This document shows, piece after piece, positions 1 through 7,332 of a DNA stretch of 11,931 nt (positions are counted from its first letter, which is position 1; each line of letters begins with the position of its first letter). The DNA is from JBOHRE01 sp050732635 (GTDB lineage: Bacteria > Gemmatimonadota > Gemmatimonadetes > Longimicrobiales > RSA9). The position numbers were made by a program, and so were the translations under genes. The DNA lies in NCBI GenBank assembly GCA_050732635.1, contig JBOHRE010000096.1, positions 1 to 11,931 of the forward strand, read 5' to 3'. The notes beneath the pieces were generated by a model. That model did no database searches. It was given only the letters and a program-made list of their open reading frames with translations, and was not told where the DNA came from.

Positions 1-2
1 CC

Positions 3-311
3 TCCAAACCGGCCGCCGGCGCCGGCCCGGCGGCGTCGCCCACCACCGCGACCGCGGAGCCGGTCGAACGGCGCTTCACGAACCGGGGCACGGTATGGAT
101 CGCGCATGTGATGGGCGCCTGCGCATACGGAACCGGCACGCCCGGCACGGCACCGCTGGTTCAGCTCGGCTTCCGTCCCGAGCACGCGGACCTGCCGACG
201 CACGCCGCGCTGACCGCCCCACGGGATTTGCGCTCGCTGTACGACGAGGAGCTGTGCGCGTTGCTGTCGCGCGCGACGCCGATTGCAGCCGACGCTGCGG
301 GCGGCACGTGA
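3..311 (+). CDS. C-terminal part of an unidentified protein, cut by the window start
   Basis: This frame is open from the left edge to a TGA at 309-311, giving about 102 visible residues; the true start lies outside the window. I do not recognise the family. The visible part begins with an Ala/Pro/Thr-rich low-complexity stretch (about residues 5-18), which looks like a linker. A more ordered segment follows, containing TVWIAHVMGACAYGTG, two cysteines and an acidic-aromatic patch (LYDEELCALL) near the end. There is no obvious membrane helix. The next gene starts at a GTG overlapping this stop (GTGA), which is typical of translationally coupled genes and supports this reading frame as real. 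A shorter internal start at 108 is possible in principle, but the open frame continues upstream of it. Confidence 0.55.
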   Translation, partial: SKPAAGAGPAASPTTATAEPVERRFTNRGTVWIAHVMGACAYGTGTPGTAPLVQLGFRPEHADLPTHAALTAPRDLRSLYDEELCALLSRATPIAADAAGGT

Positions 312-811
312 GCCGCGCCCATGCGGCGGCCTGTCTGGGCTTCGTGCTCGCGGTCGGCGCATGCACGAGCGACGGCACCGAGCCGGAGCCGGAGCCGCTG
401 CCCGCCGGACTGCTGATCCTGGCCGGTACGGACACGCTCGTGCGCGTGCAGGGCTCGAGTGTTTCATCGGGTCTCGTCATTCCACTCGCGGACTGCACCG
501 ACGAGCTCCAGATCATCTTCGTCGACGGCGACGGCGTCGTGCTGGCTGTCGACAATGCACTGATGCTGGACGTTCAGGTCGAGGACACGACCGTCGCCGC
601 GTTCCAGGTCGACACGACCGGCGCCGGGCGCCTGTGTTCGCGACTCACTGGTGCGACGGAAGGCAGCTCGCGTATGCGCGTACGCCTGCTTCGCAACGCG
701 GGCGAGCCGCGCTACGAGTCGCCCTGGATTCAGGTCGTGGTGGTGGCGCCCGCGGCGACCGGGCGGTTGCGGAGTTGGCAGCTTCGAGAATCCCCAGCTT
801 CAGGAGAATAG
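308..811 (+). CDS. Small hypothetical lipoprotein
   Basis: The product is 167 residues if it starts at GTG 308. That start overlaps the previous stop by 4 bases and places a lipoprotein signal peptide at the N terminus, with lipobox V16-G-A-C19. An acidic proline linker (EPEPEP, residues 25-30) follows, as is common between a lipid anchor and a folded domain. The rest (about 35-148) looks beta-rich, with alternating hydrophobic strands and two cysteines (C63 and C110) that could form a disulfide outside the cytoplasm. I do not recognise the family; an Ig-like or other beta-sandwich fold is a guess. A longer frame upstream to 95 exists but would bury the signal peptide, so I reject it. The AGGAG serving the next gene (802-806) lies within the last codons of this one, so the two are probably co-transcribed. 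Confidence 0.7.
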   Translation: MSRAHAAACLGFVLAVGACTSDGTEPEPEPLPAGLLILAGTDTLVRVQGSSVSSGLVIPLADCTDELQIIFVDGDGVVLAVDNALMLDVQVEDTTVAAFQVDTTGAGRLCSRLTGATEGSSRMRVRLLRNAGEPRYESPWIQVVVVAPAATGRLRSWQLRESPASGE

Positions 812-817
812 CCGACC

Positions 818-1468
818 ATGATGCGGAACAAGGCCACGCCGGTGCTCGCGCTGTTGTGTATGCTGGCGCTCCCGGCCTGTATGGGTGCCGACGGCACCGA
901 GTCAGCGGGCGACGATGCCGCCGGCGACGAGCTCGCCGCCGGCGCCGAAACCCAGCAGCTGGCGTGTACGCCCGTCGATCGCGTGCCGCTGGAAGGCCGC
1001 GTGAGCCCGTACGATTCGTTAACGGTGCCCGTGGGCGACAGCGAGGCGAAGCTGTGCTACGGCCGTCCCTCACTGCGCGGCCGCACCATGATCGGCGGCG
1101 ACGCGGTTCCCTACGGCCAGCTGTGGCGGACCGGCGCCAATGAGCCGACCATCATCCACCTGCCGGTCGCAGCCGAGATCGCCGGCATGCGCGCCGAGCC
1201 GGGTTCGTACTCGATCTACACCATCCCGGGGACGGAGGAGTGGGTCGTCATCCTCAACCGGTCCACCTCGCAATGGGGCCACGAGGGCCAGTACACGGAC
1301 GAGGTGCGCGCGCAGGAGGTCGGCCGGGCGACGGTGGCGAGCCAACAGCTGGATGAGCCCATCGAGCTGTTCACGATACGCGCCGAGCCGGATTCCGGCG
1401 GCGCGACGCGACTCCTGCTGGAATGGCAGAACAGCCGGGTGATCATTCCCGTGAGGCCGGCGGCATAA
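818..1468 (+). CDS. DUF2911 family lipoprotein
   Basis: The product is 216 residues. It has a lipoprotein signal peptide with lipobox L18-P-A-C21, then an acidic Ala/Gly/Asp linker to about residue 48. Residues about 58-213 match DUF2911 as I remember the family: a YGRPSLRGR motif (81-89), YGQLWRTGANEPT (99-111), an EPGSYSIYTIPG strand-turn (127-138), a W-V-V-I-L-N strand (142-147), and a closing segment where the domain ends in PVRPAA. The biochemical role of DUF2911 is unknown to me; the proteins are usually predicted to be exported. ATG 818 and ATG 821 are both possible starts. AGGAG at 802-806 is 11 bases before the first, a slightly long spacing. The gene follows the preceding lipoprotein by only 6 bases, so they probably form an operon. 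Confidence 0.85.
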   Translation: MMRNKATPVLALLCMLALPACMGADGTESAGDDAAGDELAAGAETQQLACTPVDRVPLEGRVSPYDSLTVPVGDSEAKLCYGRPSLRGRTMIGGDAVPYGQLWRTGANEPTIIHLPVAAEIAGMRAEPGSYSIYTIPGTEEWVVILNRSTSQWGHEGQYTDEVRAQEVGRATVASQQLDEPIELFTIRAEPDSGGATRLLLEWQNSRVIIPVRPAA

Positions 1469-1546
1469 GGCGGCGGGGCGCGGCCGGGCGGTTGTCAGAT
1501 TCGGCGGCCCTCGCACGTTTTAGCCCTTAGACGAGGCCGGAGGTAC

Positions 1547-2032
1547 GTGGATTTCGAGCGGGTGTTTCAGCGGCTGTACCCCGCACTTTTCCGGTACCTG
1601 CATCGGCTGACCGGTGACCCGGACGCGGCCCATGACATCGCGCAGGAAAGCTTTCTCCGGCTGCTGCGACAGGAGCTGCCGGAGAAGGAGATCCGCCCCT
1701 GGCTCTTCACGGTCGCGACGAACCTGGTTCGTGACGCCGCCCGCAGTACGGAGCGACGACGTCGCTTACTCAGCGGCGCTTCACTCGCGATCGCAACACC
1801 GCCGCGGCCCGATGATGTGGTCGAGCAACGCGAGCAGATCGGCTTGGTCCGGGACGTGCTGGACCAGCTAGCAGAGCGGGACCGCCAACTCCTGATGCTG
1901 CGGGAGGAGGGGTTCAGCTACAAGGAGATTGCCGGCATCGTTGGCGTCGCGCCCGGTTCGGTCGGAACACTGATCGCCCGGGCGTTGAAGAAGTTCACTG
2001 AGCTGTACGAATCATCCGAGACACGCGAATGA
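1547..2032 (+). CDS. ECF-type RNA polymerase sigma factor
   Basis: The product is 161 residues, the usual size for an extracytoplasmic-function sigma factor, which directs RNA polymerase to a small set of promoters. Sigma region 2 spans about residues 7-72, with the core-binding motif DIAQESFLRLL (30-40) and PWLFTVATNLVRD (51-63). A short charged linker follows. Region 4 spans about 100-152, with the helix-turn-helix FSYKEIAGIVGVAPGSVGT that reads the -35 element. There is no extra C-terminal domain. The start is GTG; GGAGG (1539-1543) lies only 3 bases before it, which is tight, and a second in-frame GTG at 1562 would cut into region 2. The anti-sigma gene overlaps its stop codon by ATGA, so the sigma factor is probably held inactive by its neighbour until a cell-envelope signal arrives. 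I could not identify an autoregulated promoter upstream. Confidence 0.93.
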   Translation: MDFERVFQRLYPALFRYLHRLTGDPDAAHDIAQESFLRLLRQELPEKEIRPWLFTVATNLVRDAARSTERRRRLLSGASLAIATPPRPDDVVEQREQIGLVRDVLDQLAERDRQLLMLREEGFSYKEIAGIVGVAPGSVGTLIARALKKFTELYESSETRE

Positions 2033-2790
2033 GTCACACGCAGGAAGGAACTCTCCAGGCGTATCTGGATGATCAGCTTCGGCCCGAGGAGCAGCGGGCC
2101 GTGGCGGGTCACGTGGATACCTGTGCGCGCTGCGCAACCGAGCTGGAGCTGCTGCGGCGCGCGAGCGAGCGTTTCTCCGCCTTCATGGCGCTGCTGGATG
2201 CGCCGGCACCGCGGCTCGAGCCGGCACGGCTCGTGGAGCGCGGCCAGTGGCGCCGGCGCACACTCGTGGCGCGCCGCACACTGGCGCGGGCCGCCGCCGT
2301 CCTCGTCTTCCTGACGGCGGGCGCGCTCGCGGCCATGCCGGGCTCACCGATCCGGCGCTGGGCCGAGGACGCCTGGCAGACGCTGTTCGGCGAGGCGGCA
2401 GCGCCGGCGGCGCCCGCGACGGTCGAACAGCCGGATCTCCGGCCGGCCAGCGGCGTGGCGGTGCGCGCCGCCGATGGTGCCGTGCGGGTCGTGATCGAAG
2501 GCGCGCCGCCGGAGACGCGAGTTCGGGTGCGCTTCGTGGCTGGCGATGTGGCCAGTGTGGGCGCGGCGGGTGGCGCGGTGACGTCCCGCTTCACGACCGG
2601 GCCGGGCACGATCCGCGTTCAGGGTGGCGACCCTGGCGATCTGGTCGTCGAGCTACCCGAGACGGTGCAGCGAGCCAGCGTGGAGCTGAATGGCCGGTTG
2701 CTCGTCATCAAGGAGGAGGGGCGGCTGCGGTATGGTGCCGAACCGAGCGAACGCGATGGGCGCGGGGCGGTGTTCCGAGCACCCCGCTGA
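2029..2790 (+). CDS. Zinc-finger anti-sigma factor, membrane-anchored
   Basis: The product is 253 residues. The N-terminal cytoplasmic domain (about 1-55) carries the zinc-binding anti-sigma signature H28-x3-C32-x2-C35, in HVDTCARC, which in this family clamps the partner sigma factor. One membrane helix lies at about 86-103, preceded by an arginine-rich stretch (RRRTLVARR), consistent with the N terminus being cytoplasmic. An Ala/Pro linker (122-132) leads to an extracytoplasmic region of about 110 residues (143-253) that is rich in valine-containing strands and looks beta-sheet-like. I cannot assign that region to a family. The ATG overlaps the sigma stop codon (ATGA) without a clear ribosome binding site, which suggests translational coupling at matched dosage. 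The extracytoplasmic domain is the likely signal sensor or protease target (inference). The terminator at 2845-2887 ends the operon. Confidence 0.9.
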   Translation: MSHTQEGTLQAYLDDQLRPEEQRAVAGHVDTCARCATELELLRRASERFSAFMALLDAPAPRLEPARLVERGQWRRRTLVARRTLARAAAVLVFLTAGALAAMPGSPIRRWAEDAWQTLFGEAAAPAAPATVEQPDLRPASGVAVRAADGAVRVVIEGAPPETRVRVRFVAGDVASVGAAGGAVTSRFTTGPGTIRVQGGDPGDLVVELPETVQRASVELNGRLLVIKEEGRLRYGAEPSERDGRGAVFRAPR

Positions 2791-2844
2791 GCCTGCGCAG
2801 GGCGCGAGACGAAGCGCGCCGTAGCCAGCGTCCCTGGATCGAAG

Positions 2845-2887
2845 CAGACCCGTCGGGCCGTACCGGCCCCGGCGGGTCTGGCTTTTT
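2845..2887 (+). terminator. Intrinsic terminator after the sigma/anti-sigma pair
   Basis: Arms starting CAGACCCG and ending CGGGTCTG form a GC-rich stem of about 15 pairs, with one T-G wobble and one bulged C, around a short GTACC-region loop. Five Ts (2883-2887) follow directly. It lies 54 bases after the anti-sigma stop and just before the receptor promoter, so it insulates the receptor gene from the sigma operon. Confidence 0.88.
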
Positions 2888-2912
2888 GCGCCGGCGCTGC
2901 TGCCGTCGCGGC

Positions 2913-2941
2913 TGGAACTGGTGCCGGGAAGCGAGTATTAT
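2913..2941 (+). promoter_or_regulatory. Probable promoter of the TonB-dependent receptor gene (leaderless)
   Basis: A -10 box TATTAT (2936-2941, 5 of 6 to consensus) has a 17-base spacer to TGGAAC (2913-2918). The ATG of the receptor gene begins 6 bases after the -10 box, where transcription itself would normally start, and no Shine-Dalgarno sequence precedes it. Leaderless translation is therefore likely. GGAAC resembles the -35 of ECF promoters, but the -10 is of the housekeeping type. This is a sequence match only, without start-site data. Confidence 0.55.
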
Positions 2942-2947
2942 TGCCCT

Positions 2948-5221
2948 ATGACCCCCCTTTTGGCCTTCCTTGCGTTGGGCCTGGCGCTGCAACAGGATCC
3001 GATTACGCAGCGCCCGGGCCAGAGTACGCGCGTGGTGCGGGCAGTGGCGGAGGGTATGGTGCGCGGCCAGGTGCGCAGCGGGGTCAACGGTCCGCCGATC
3101 GCGTTCGCCGCAGTCGAAGTGATCGGTGCGCGGGGCGTCGACGCCGCGGTCACGGATCAGCACGGCGGCTACGTCCTGGCGGGCGTGCCGCCCGGGCGCC
3201 AACTGCTGCGCGCGTCGCATATCGGGCACGCTGCGCTCGAGGTCGGCGTTCTGGTACCGGCCGGTGGCGAGGTCGACCTGGACTTCAACCTCGAGCTGCG
3301 GCCCGTGCCGCTGCCGGCCGTAACGGCGGTGGGCGCGCCTCCGCTCGGGTTCGCGGACTCGCTGGCTGTGCCGGCGCCGGACCTCGGCAGGGCTTCCGTG
3401 CGGGCGCTGGAGAGCTCCGGCGTGGTCGAGATCGGGCTCGGCGACATCGCCCGCGCGACACCCGGCAACCAGCCGCCCGACCCCACCGACGTCCTCTACG
3501 TGCGCGGCGCCGCGGCGGACCTCAAGCTCGTGCTGCTCGACGGCGCGCCGGTCTACGCGCCGTTCCATCTCGGCGGCCTGATCAACCCCTTCGATGCGGA
3601 CATGCTCGGCGCCGCGGATCTGTACATCGGCGGCGCGCCCGCGCGCTACGATGGCGGGCTGTCGTATGTGCTCAACCTGACCACGCGTCGGCCGCGGGAT
3701 GAGCCGCTGCGGGGCGAGCTCGAGCTGGACATGTTGTCGTCGCGCGCGCGTGTCGAGGGTGCCGTCAGCGAAGGCGCCGGCTACCTGATCGGCGGGCGCT
3801 ACGTGCACGGCGCCGGTGCGGCGTTGGGCGAAGCATTCCCCTACGGTTACGGCGACGGCCTGATGCGTCTGCACCGGACCGTGCCGGGCGGCGGCGCGAT
3901 GAGTGCGACCGGCTTCGTCAATCGGGAATCCGTCGAGCTGCGCACGGCGGACCAGGGGCGCGGCACCGCCGCGTGGGGCAACCGTGCGGGCTCGGTCCGT
4001 TACGCCGGCCCGCTGCTCGGCGGCGATGCGGAGTTCGCGGTCGGCGCAGGCCGCTTCACGGCCGGGCTGCCGATCATTGGCCGCCACGACCTCTGGGTGG
4101 ATGGCGCGGCGAGCCGCATCCGCATGACCGCCGACCTGATGCACGCGACGCCCAGCACGTCGGTGCAGTACGGTCTGTCGTACGAGCGGCAGTGGCTCGA
4201 CTATCGCACCTGGGCACGCGGTGTCGAGCCGGACTCGTTGATCCTCGAGACGAATCTCACGGGCGATGTCAGCGGCGGCTACTTCGATCTCGGCTGGCAG
4301 CCGCAGAACGACGTGCGGCTGCACGCGGGCGTGCGCCTGGACGTGTTCTCGAGTGAGCGGGCGCCTCGCCTCGCGCCGCGGCTGTCGCTCACCTGGCTGG
4401 CCGGACGGCAGACCGCACTGACGCTGGCGGCCGGCCGCTACCACCAGTACGTGCGCGCGCCGGAGTCCGTGCTCACCTCCCCGGCGGCCGAAGATGAACT
4501 GACCGAAGCACACCCGATCGACGGCGATCCGCTGCTCGACATCGCCCGCGCATCGCACCTGGTCCTGTCGCTGGACCAGCAGCTGCCCGAGGGAGTGCGG
4601 CTGGGCGTCGAGGGGTTCCTGAAGGCGTACGAAGGCGTGCCGACCGAGGACCCGGATGGGACCGCGCAGGCCTCCGGGGTCGACCTCTGGGTACGCCGCA
4701 GCGAGGGTCGGGTCCAGGGCTGGCTCGGCTACTCCCTCGCCTGGATCTGGTCGGCCGAGGCGCTGAGCCGACCCGCCGAGGAGATCTTCGCCGGCCGACA
4801 CCTGGTCAGTGCAGGAATGCTCGGCGGTGTCGGCGCCCACGCGCGCTACGGCCTGCGGCTGACCTACGGCGCCGGCCTGCCCTTCACCGCGATACAGCCG
4901 GGCAGCGGTACGCCGCCCACGGCTGCGCCGCCATCGCGAGCCCTGGTGCCGGCCGAGCCGAGCGAGACGGTCATCGAGCCGTCGCCGCTCGTGGGCTCGC
5001 CGGACGAGCCGTACCTGCGCATCGATGCCGAGCTTGCACGGACCTGGTTGGTCTCCTGGCGCGGTGCGCCGATGGAGCTCACCCCCTACCTGCGCGTGAT
5101 CAACGCGCTCAACCGTCGCGATGCGCTCTTCTACCACTTCGACGCGACCGATCAGACCGAGCCGCAAGCGCTCGCCGCTCTGCCGATCGTGCCGGTCTTC
5201 GGGTTCGGCTGGCGTTTCTGA
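2948..5221 (+). CDS. TonB-dependent receptor with N-terminal carboxypeptidase-like regulatory domain
   Basis: This is a predicted outer-membrane active transporter, which would take up a substrate using TonB energy; the substrate cannot be told from sequence. From ATG 2948 it is 757 residues. The order is a short hydrophobic signal peptide (about 1-14, unusually with no basic residue before the hydrophobic core), a CarboxypepD_reg-like domain (about 37-120), and a plug domain (about 140-250, with DVLYVRGAAADLKLVLLDGAPV and a DMLGAADLYIGGAPARYDGG-like segment). A beta-barrel of alternating strands runs to the C-terminal phenylalanine (GFGWRF), the usual signal for outer-membrane insertion. I see no clear TonB box, and no SusD-like partner is adjacent. 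It is short for this subclass, as many members exceed 850 residues. I chose 2948 over an upstream GTG at 2921 because the signal peptide begins there and a -10 box overlaps the longer N terminus. The gene stands alone after a terminator. Confidence 0.88.
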   Translation: MTPLLAFLALGLALQQDPITQRPGQSTRVVRAVAEGMVRGQVRSGVNGPPIAFAAVEVIGARGVDAAVTDQHGGYVLAGVPPGRQLLRASHIGHAALEVGVLVPAGGEVDLDFNLELRPVPLPAVTAVGAPPLGFADSLAVPAPDLGRASVRALESSGVVEIGLGDIARATPGNQPPDPTDVLYVRGAAADLKLVLLDGAPVYAPFHLGGLINPFDADMLGAADLYIGGAPARYDGGLSYVLNLTTRRPRDEPLRGELELDMLSSRARVEGAVSEGAGYLIGGRYVHGAGAALGEAFPYGYGDGLMRLHRTVPGGGAMSATGFVNRESVELRTADQGRGTAAWGNRAGSVRYAGPLLGGDAEFAVGAGRFTAGLPIIGRHDLWVDGAASRIRMTADLMHATPSTSVQYGLSYERQWLDYRTWARGVEPDSLILETNLTGDVSGGYFDLGWQPQNDVRLHAGVRLDVFSSERAPRLAPRLSLTWLAGRQTALTLAAGRYHQYVRAPESVLTSPAAEDELTEAHPIDGDPLLDIARASHLVLSLDQQLPEGVRLGVEGFLKAYEGVPTEDPDGTAQASGVDLWVRRSEGRVQGWLGYSLAWIWSAEALSRPAEEIFAGRHLVSAGMLGGVGAHARYGLRLTYGAGLPFTAIQPGSGTPPTAAPPSRALVPAEPSETVIEPSPLVGSPDEPYLRIDAELARTWLVSWRGAPMELTPYLRVINALNRRDALFYHFDATDQTEPQALAALPIVPVFGFGWRF

Positions 5222-5270
5222 GCGGGCGTAGCCGCTGACCGGCCGCCGCCCCTGGCCGCCCCCGCCCGCC

Positions 5271-5282
5271 CCACCGCGGTGG
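5271..5282. repeat. 12-base perfect palindrome between the receptor and metallopeptidase genes
   Basis: CCACCGCGGTGG reads the same on both strands. It lies in the 133-base gap between the two plus-strand genes, about 20 bases upstream of a possible -10 box at 5304. It could be an operator half-site pair, but in such GC-rich DNA chance is a serious alternative. The rest of this gap is a C-rich tract with no T-run that would make a terminator. Confidence 0.3.
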
Positions 5283-5303
5283 CACTCCGGCCGCCGGTTC
5301 GGG

Positions 5304-5309
5304 TACATT
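5304..5309 (+). promoter_or_regulatory. Possible -10 box for the metallopeptidase lipoprotein gene
   Basis: TACATT is the only AT-rich hexamer resembling a -10 box in the gap before the ATG at 5355. It would give a 5' leader of about 40 bases that contains the ribosome binding site AGGA (5345-5348). No convincing -35 is seen 16-18 bases upstream. The TTGACC at 5327-5332 lies too close to the start codon to serve as a -35. Confidence 0.28.
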
Positions 5310-5354
5310 CCAGGACGTTCTCTCCGTTGACCTTGGACCTTTTCAGGAACCCGC

Positions 5355-7322
5355 ATGAGACGGATTTCCTTGTCCGTACTGCTGCTCTCGCTGCCCCTCG
5401 GCGCGTGCGATGACGGCGCTTCGCCCGACCCGGTGACGTCGCTCACCGCGTCGCCCAGCACGCTCAGCCTCGGCATCGGCGACACCACGCGCCTCTCGAT
5501 CACGGCGAGAACGGCCAGCGGCAAAGCGGTGCCGGCCTCCGGCGTCTCCTGGCTGAGCACGGTGCCCTCGGTCGCCTCGGTCAGCTCGGTCGGAACCGTC
5601 CGCGCCCTGGCCGAAGGGCAGACGGACGTCATCGCCACCGCAGGCGGTCTGGCCGATACGGTCGCGGTGACGGTTCTCGACGGCCTGAGCTTCAACGTCT
5701 CGCTCACGTCCTGCACGAACCCCTCACCGATCAATGCGCGCGTGGTCGGCGAGTCGCAGCACGCGATCGTGGTGGCCGATCTGGACAACCCGAGCGGCGG
5801 CTTGACGGACGCCGAGTACCAGGCCTTTGCCAACGACTTCGACAACATCGTCTGGTCGACGCTGACCGGGACGTTCGGCACGCCGACCGACATCGATGCC
5901 AATCAGAAGGTCACGATCCTGTACACGAAGGCGGTCAACGAGTTGACCGAGGAAGGCTCGCAGTCCTTCATCGCCGGCTTCTTCCACCCGCGCGACCTGT
6001 TCCCGAAGGTCGATGAGCCAGGATTCCAGGGCTGCGCGGGCAGCAACGCCGCCGAGATGTTCTACATGCTCGTGCCGGACCCGAACGGCGAGGTCAACGG
6101 CAACGAGAGGAGCAAGGAGCTGGTGCTGCGGACATCGGTCGGCACACTGGCCCACGAGTTCCAGCACCTGATCAACGCCTCGCGCAGGCTGCGCGTGAAT
6201 CAGGTGATCGACCAGAGCGGCCGCTGGTGGGAGGAGGACTGGCTGGACGAGGGTCTCAGCCACGCGGCCGAGGAGCTGGTCTTCTATGACGTCGCCGGGC
6301 TCGGCCCGCGGCAGAACATCGATGTCGACAGGATTCGTAGCACGCAGTCGATTCGCGACGCGTTCAACGCGTACGTCGCCGCGAACTTCGGCCGGCTGCA
6401 GGACTGGTTGGAGGATCCCGAAGCGGAGACGCCGTTCGGCGATGCGGGCGAGCTATCGACGCGCGGCGCGATCTGGCAGTTCCTGCGCTATGCCGTCGAC
6501 CGGCACGCCACCGCCGAGCAGCAGCTCTGGTTCGACCTCGCGAATCCGACATCCATCGATGGGTTCTTCGGCTTCGATAATCTCCAGAGGGTGCTCGGGA
6601 GTGACGTGCCCGAATTCTTCCGTGATTGGGCCGTTGCGGCCTTCACGGATGACCACGTTGTCACGACCGCGACCTTCCAGCACCCGAGCTGGAACTTTCG
6701 CTCCATCTTTCCCGCGCTGCGCGGCCCAACCGGTGATTCGCTGGGCGAGTACCCGCTGAAGTTGCATGCGCTGGCGGGCGACACCACACTGAGCCTGACG
6801 CTGGCCGGCGGTGGCGCCGGCTTCGTGCAGTTCGGTGTGGCGCCGGACGCACGCGCGGAACTGCTGCTGTCGAGCTCGGGCTCGGGCATGCCGGCGAGCT
6901 GCCAGGCGAGCGGGCCGGCGATCAGCCTGGTCGTCGGCGAAGTGCATCGCGAGGCGCTGGGCGCTGGCCGGTCGCTCTGCATCGATGCCGGTTCGGCCGG
7001 CGCCGACTACGTCTACGTGCCGTACCACATGAGCGAAGGCAGCACGGCCACCGTGAGCCTGCAGATCGAGGTGAGCGGCGTACAGTCGGCAACCGCGGCG
7101 TCCATTGTCGCGAGCCAGTCGCTGAGCCCCGTCACGGCGACGCGGTTCGCGATCCCGCTGCTCGAGACACCGCTGCCGGATCCCGCACTCGAGCAGCGGC
7201 TGCGCCGGCGTTGGCATGCGGAGCTCGCGGCGAGCCAGGGCATGCCGTTCAGAACCGCGGTGGCGCCGGCCGCCGCTGCCACCTTCGATGAGGTGGTGGT
7301 CTCGGTGGTCCGCGTCCGGTAG
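5355..7322 (+). CDS. Lipoprotein zinc metallopeptidase with Big_2 (bacterial Ig-like) domain, M30/hyicolysin-like
   Basis: The product is 655 residues. The lipoprotein signal peptide has lipobox L15-G-A-C18, followed by two aspartates. A Big_2-type Ig-like domain spans about 27-109 (SLTASPSTLSLGIGDTTRLS, then VSWLSTVPSVASVSSVGTV). The peptidase domain spans about 115-420. H267-E-F-Q-H271 supplies two zinc ligands and the catalytic glutamate E268, and W296-L-D-E299-G-L-S provides the likely third ligand, 28 residues on. This is the gluzincin arrangement, and context motifs such as DANQKVTILY (181-190) and the LAHEFQHLIN surroundings resemble M30 hyicolysin. The C-terminal 240 residues look beta-rich and are unassigned. 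It probably cleaves proteins or peptides at the cell surface or in the periplasm. The start is supported by AGGA (5345-5348), 6 bases upstream. Immune-inhibitor-A-like peptidases are the main alternative. It converges with the next gene, with 10 bases between stop codons. Confidence 0.78.
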   Translation: MRRISLSVLLLSLPLGACDDGASPDPVTSLTASPSTLSLGIGDTTRLSITARTASGKAVPASGVSWLSTVPSVASVSSVGTVRALAEGQTDVIATAGGLADTVAVTVLDGLSFNVSLTSCTNPSPINARVVGESQHAIVVADLDNPSGGLTDAEYQAFANDFDNIVWSTLTGTFGTPTDIDANQKVTILYTKAVNELTEEGSQSFIAGFFHPRDLFPKVDEPGFQGCAGSNAAEMFYMLVPDPNGEVNGNERSKELVLRTSVGTLAHEFQHLINASRRLRVNQVIDQSGRWWEEDWLDEGLSHAAEELVFYDVAGLGPRQNIDVDRIRSTQSIRDAFNAYVAANFGRLQDWLEDPEAETPFGDAGELSTRGAIWQFLRYAVDRHATAEQQLWFDLANPTSIDGFFGFDNLQRVLGSDVPEFFRDWAVAAFTDDHVVTTATFQHPSWNFRSIFPALRGPTGDSLGEYPLKLHALAGDTTLSLTLAGGGAGFVQFGVAPDARAELLLSSSGSGMPASCQASGPAISLVVGEVHREALGAGRSLCIDAGSAGADYVYVPYHMSEGSTATVSLQIEVSGVQSATAASIVASQSLSPVTATRFAIPLLETPLPDPALEQRLRRRWHAELAASQGMPFRTAVAPAAAATFDEVVVSVVRVR

Positions 7323-7332
7323 CCGCGGCGAC

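Noticed and set aside
283..1143. 286-residue plus-strand frame over the small lipoprotein and DUF2911 genes
   Set aside because: The translation is Arg-rich low complexity, and both overlapping genes have lipobox signal peptides in their own frames.
1492..1523. TTGTCA followed by GTTTTA as a promoter for the sigma factor gene
   Set aside because: The -35-like hexamer is good, but the spacer to the nearest AT-rich hexamer is 19-20 bases and that hexamer fits the -10 consensus poorly.
5280..5285. TGGCAC resembling a sigma-54 -24 element
   Set aside because: No TTGC-type -12 element follows at the required spacing.
5321..5345. TTGACC/TTGGACC near-repeat as a -35 element or operator
   Set aside because: It is too close to the start codon at 5355 for a -10 box to follow, and the repeat is short.
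2708..5902. 1064-residue open frame on the minus strand antisense to the receptor gene
   Set aside because: It lies antisense to a gene with clear receptor domains, and its translation is Arg/Gly/Ala-rich low-complexity without motifs. Long antisense frames are expected in GC-rich coding DNA. It also crosses the terminator at 2845-2887.
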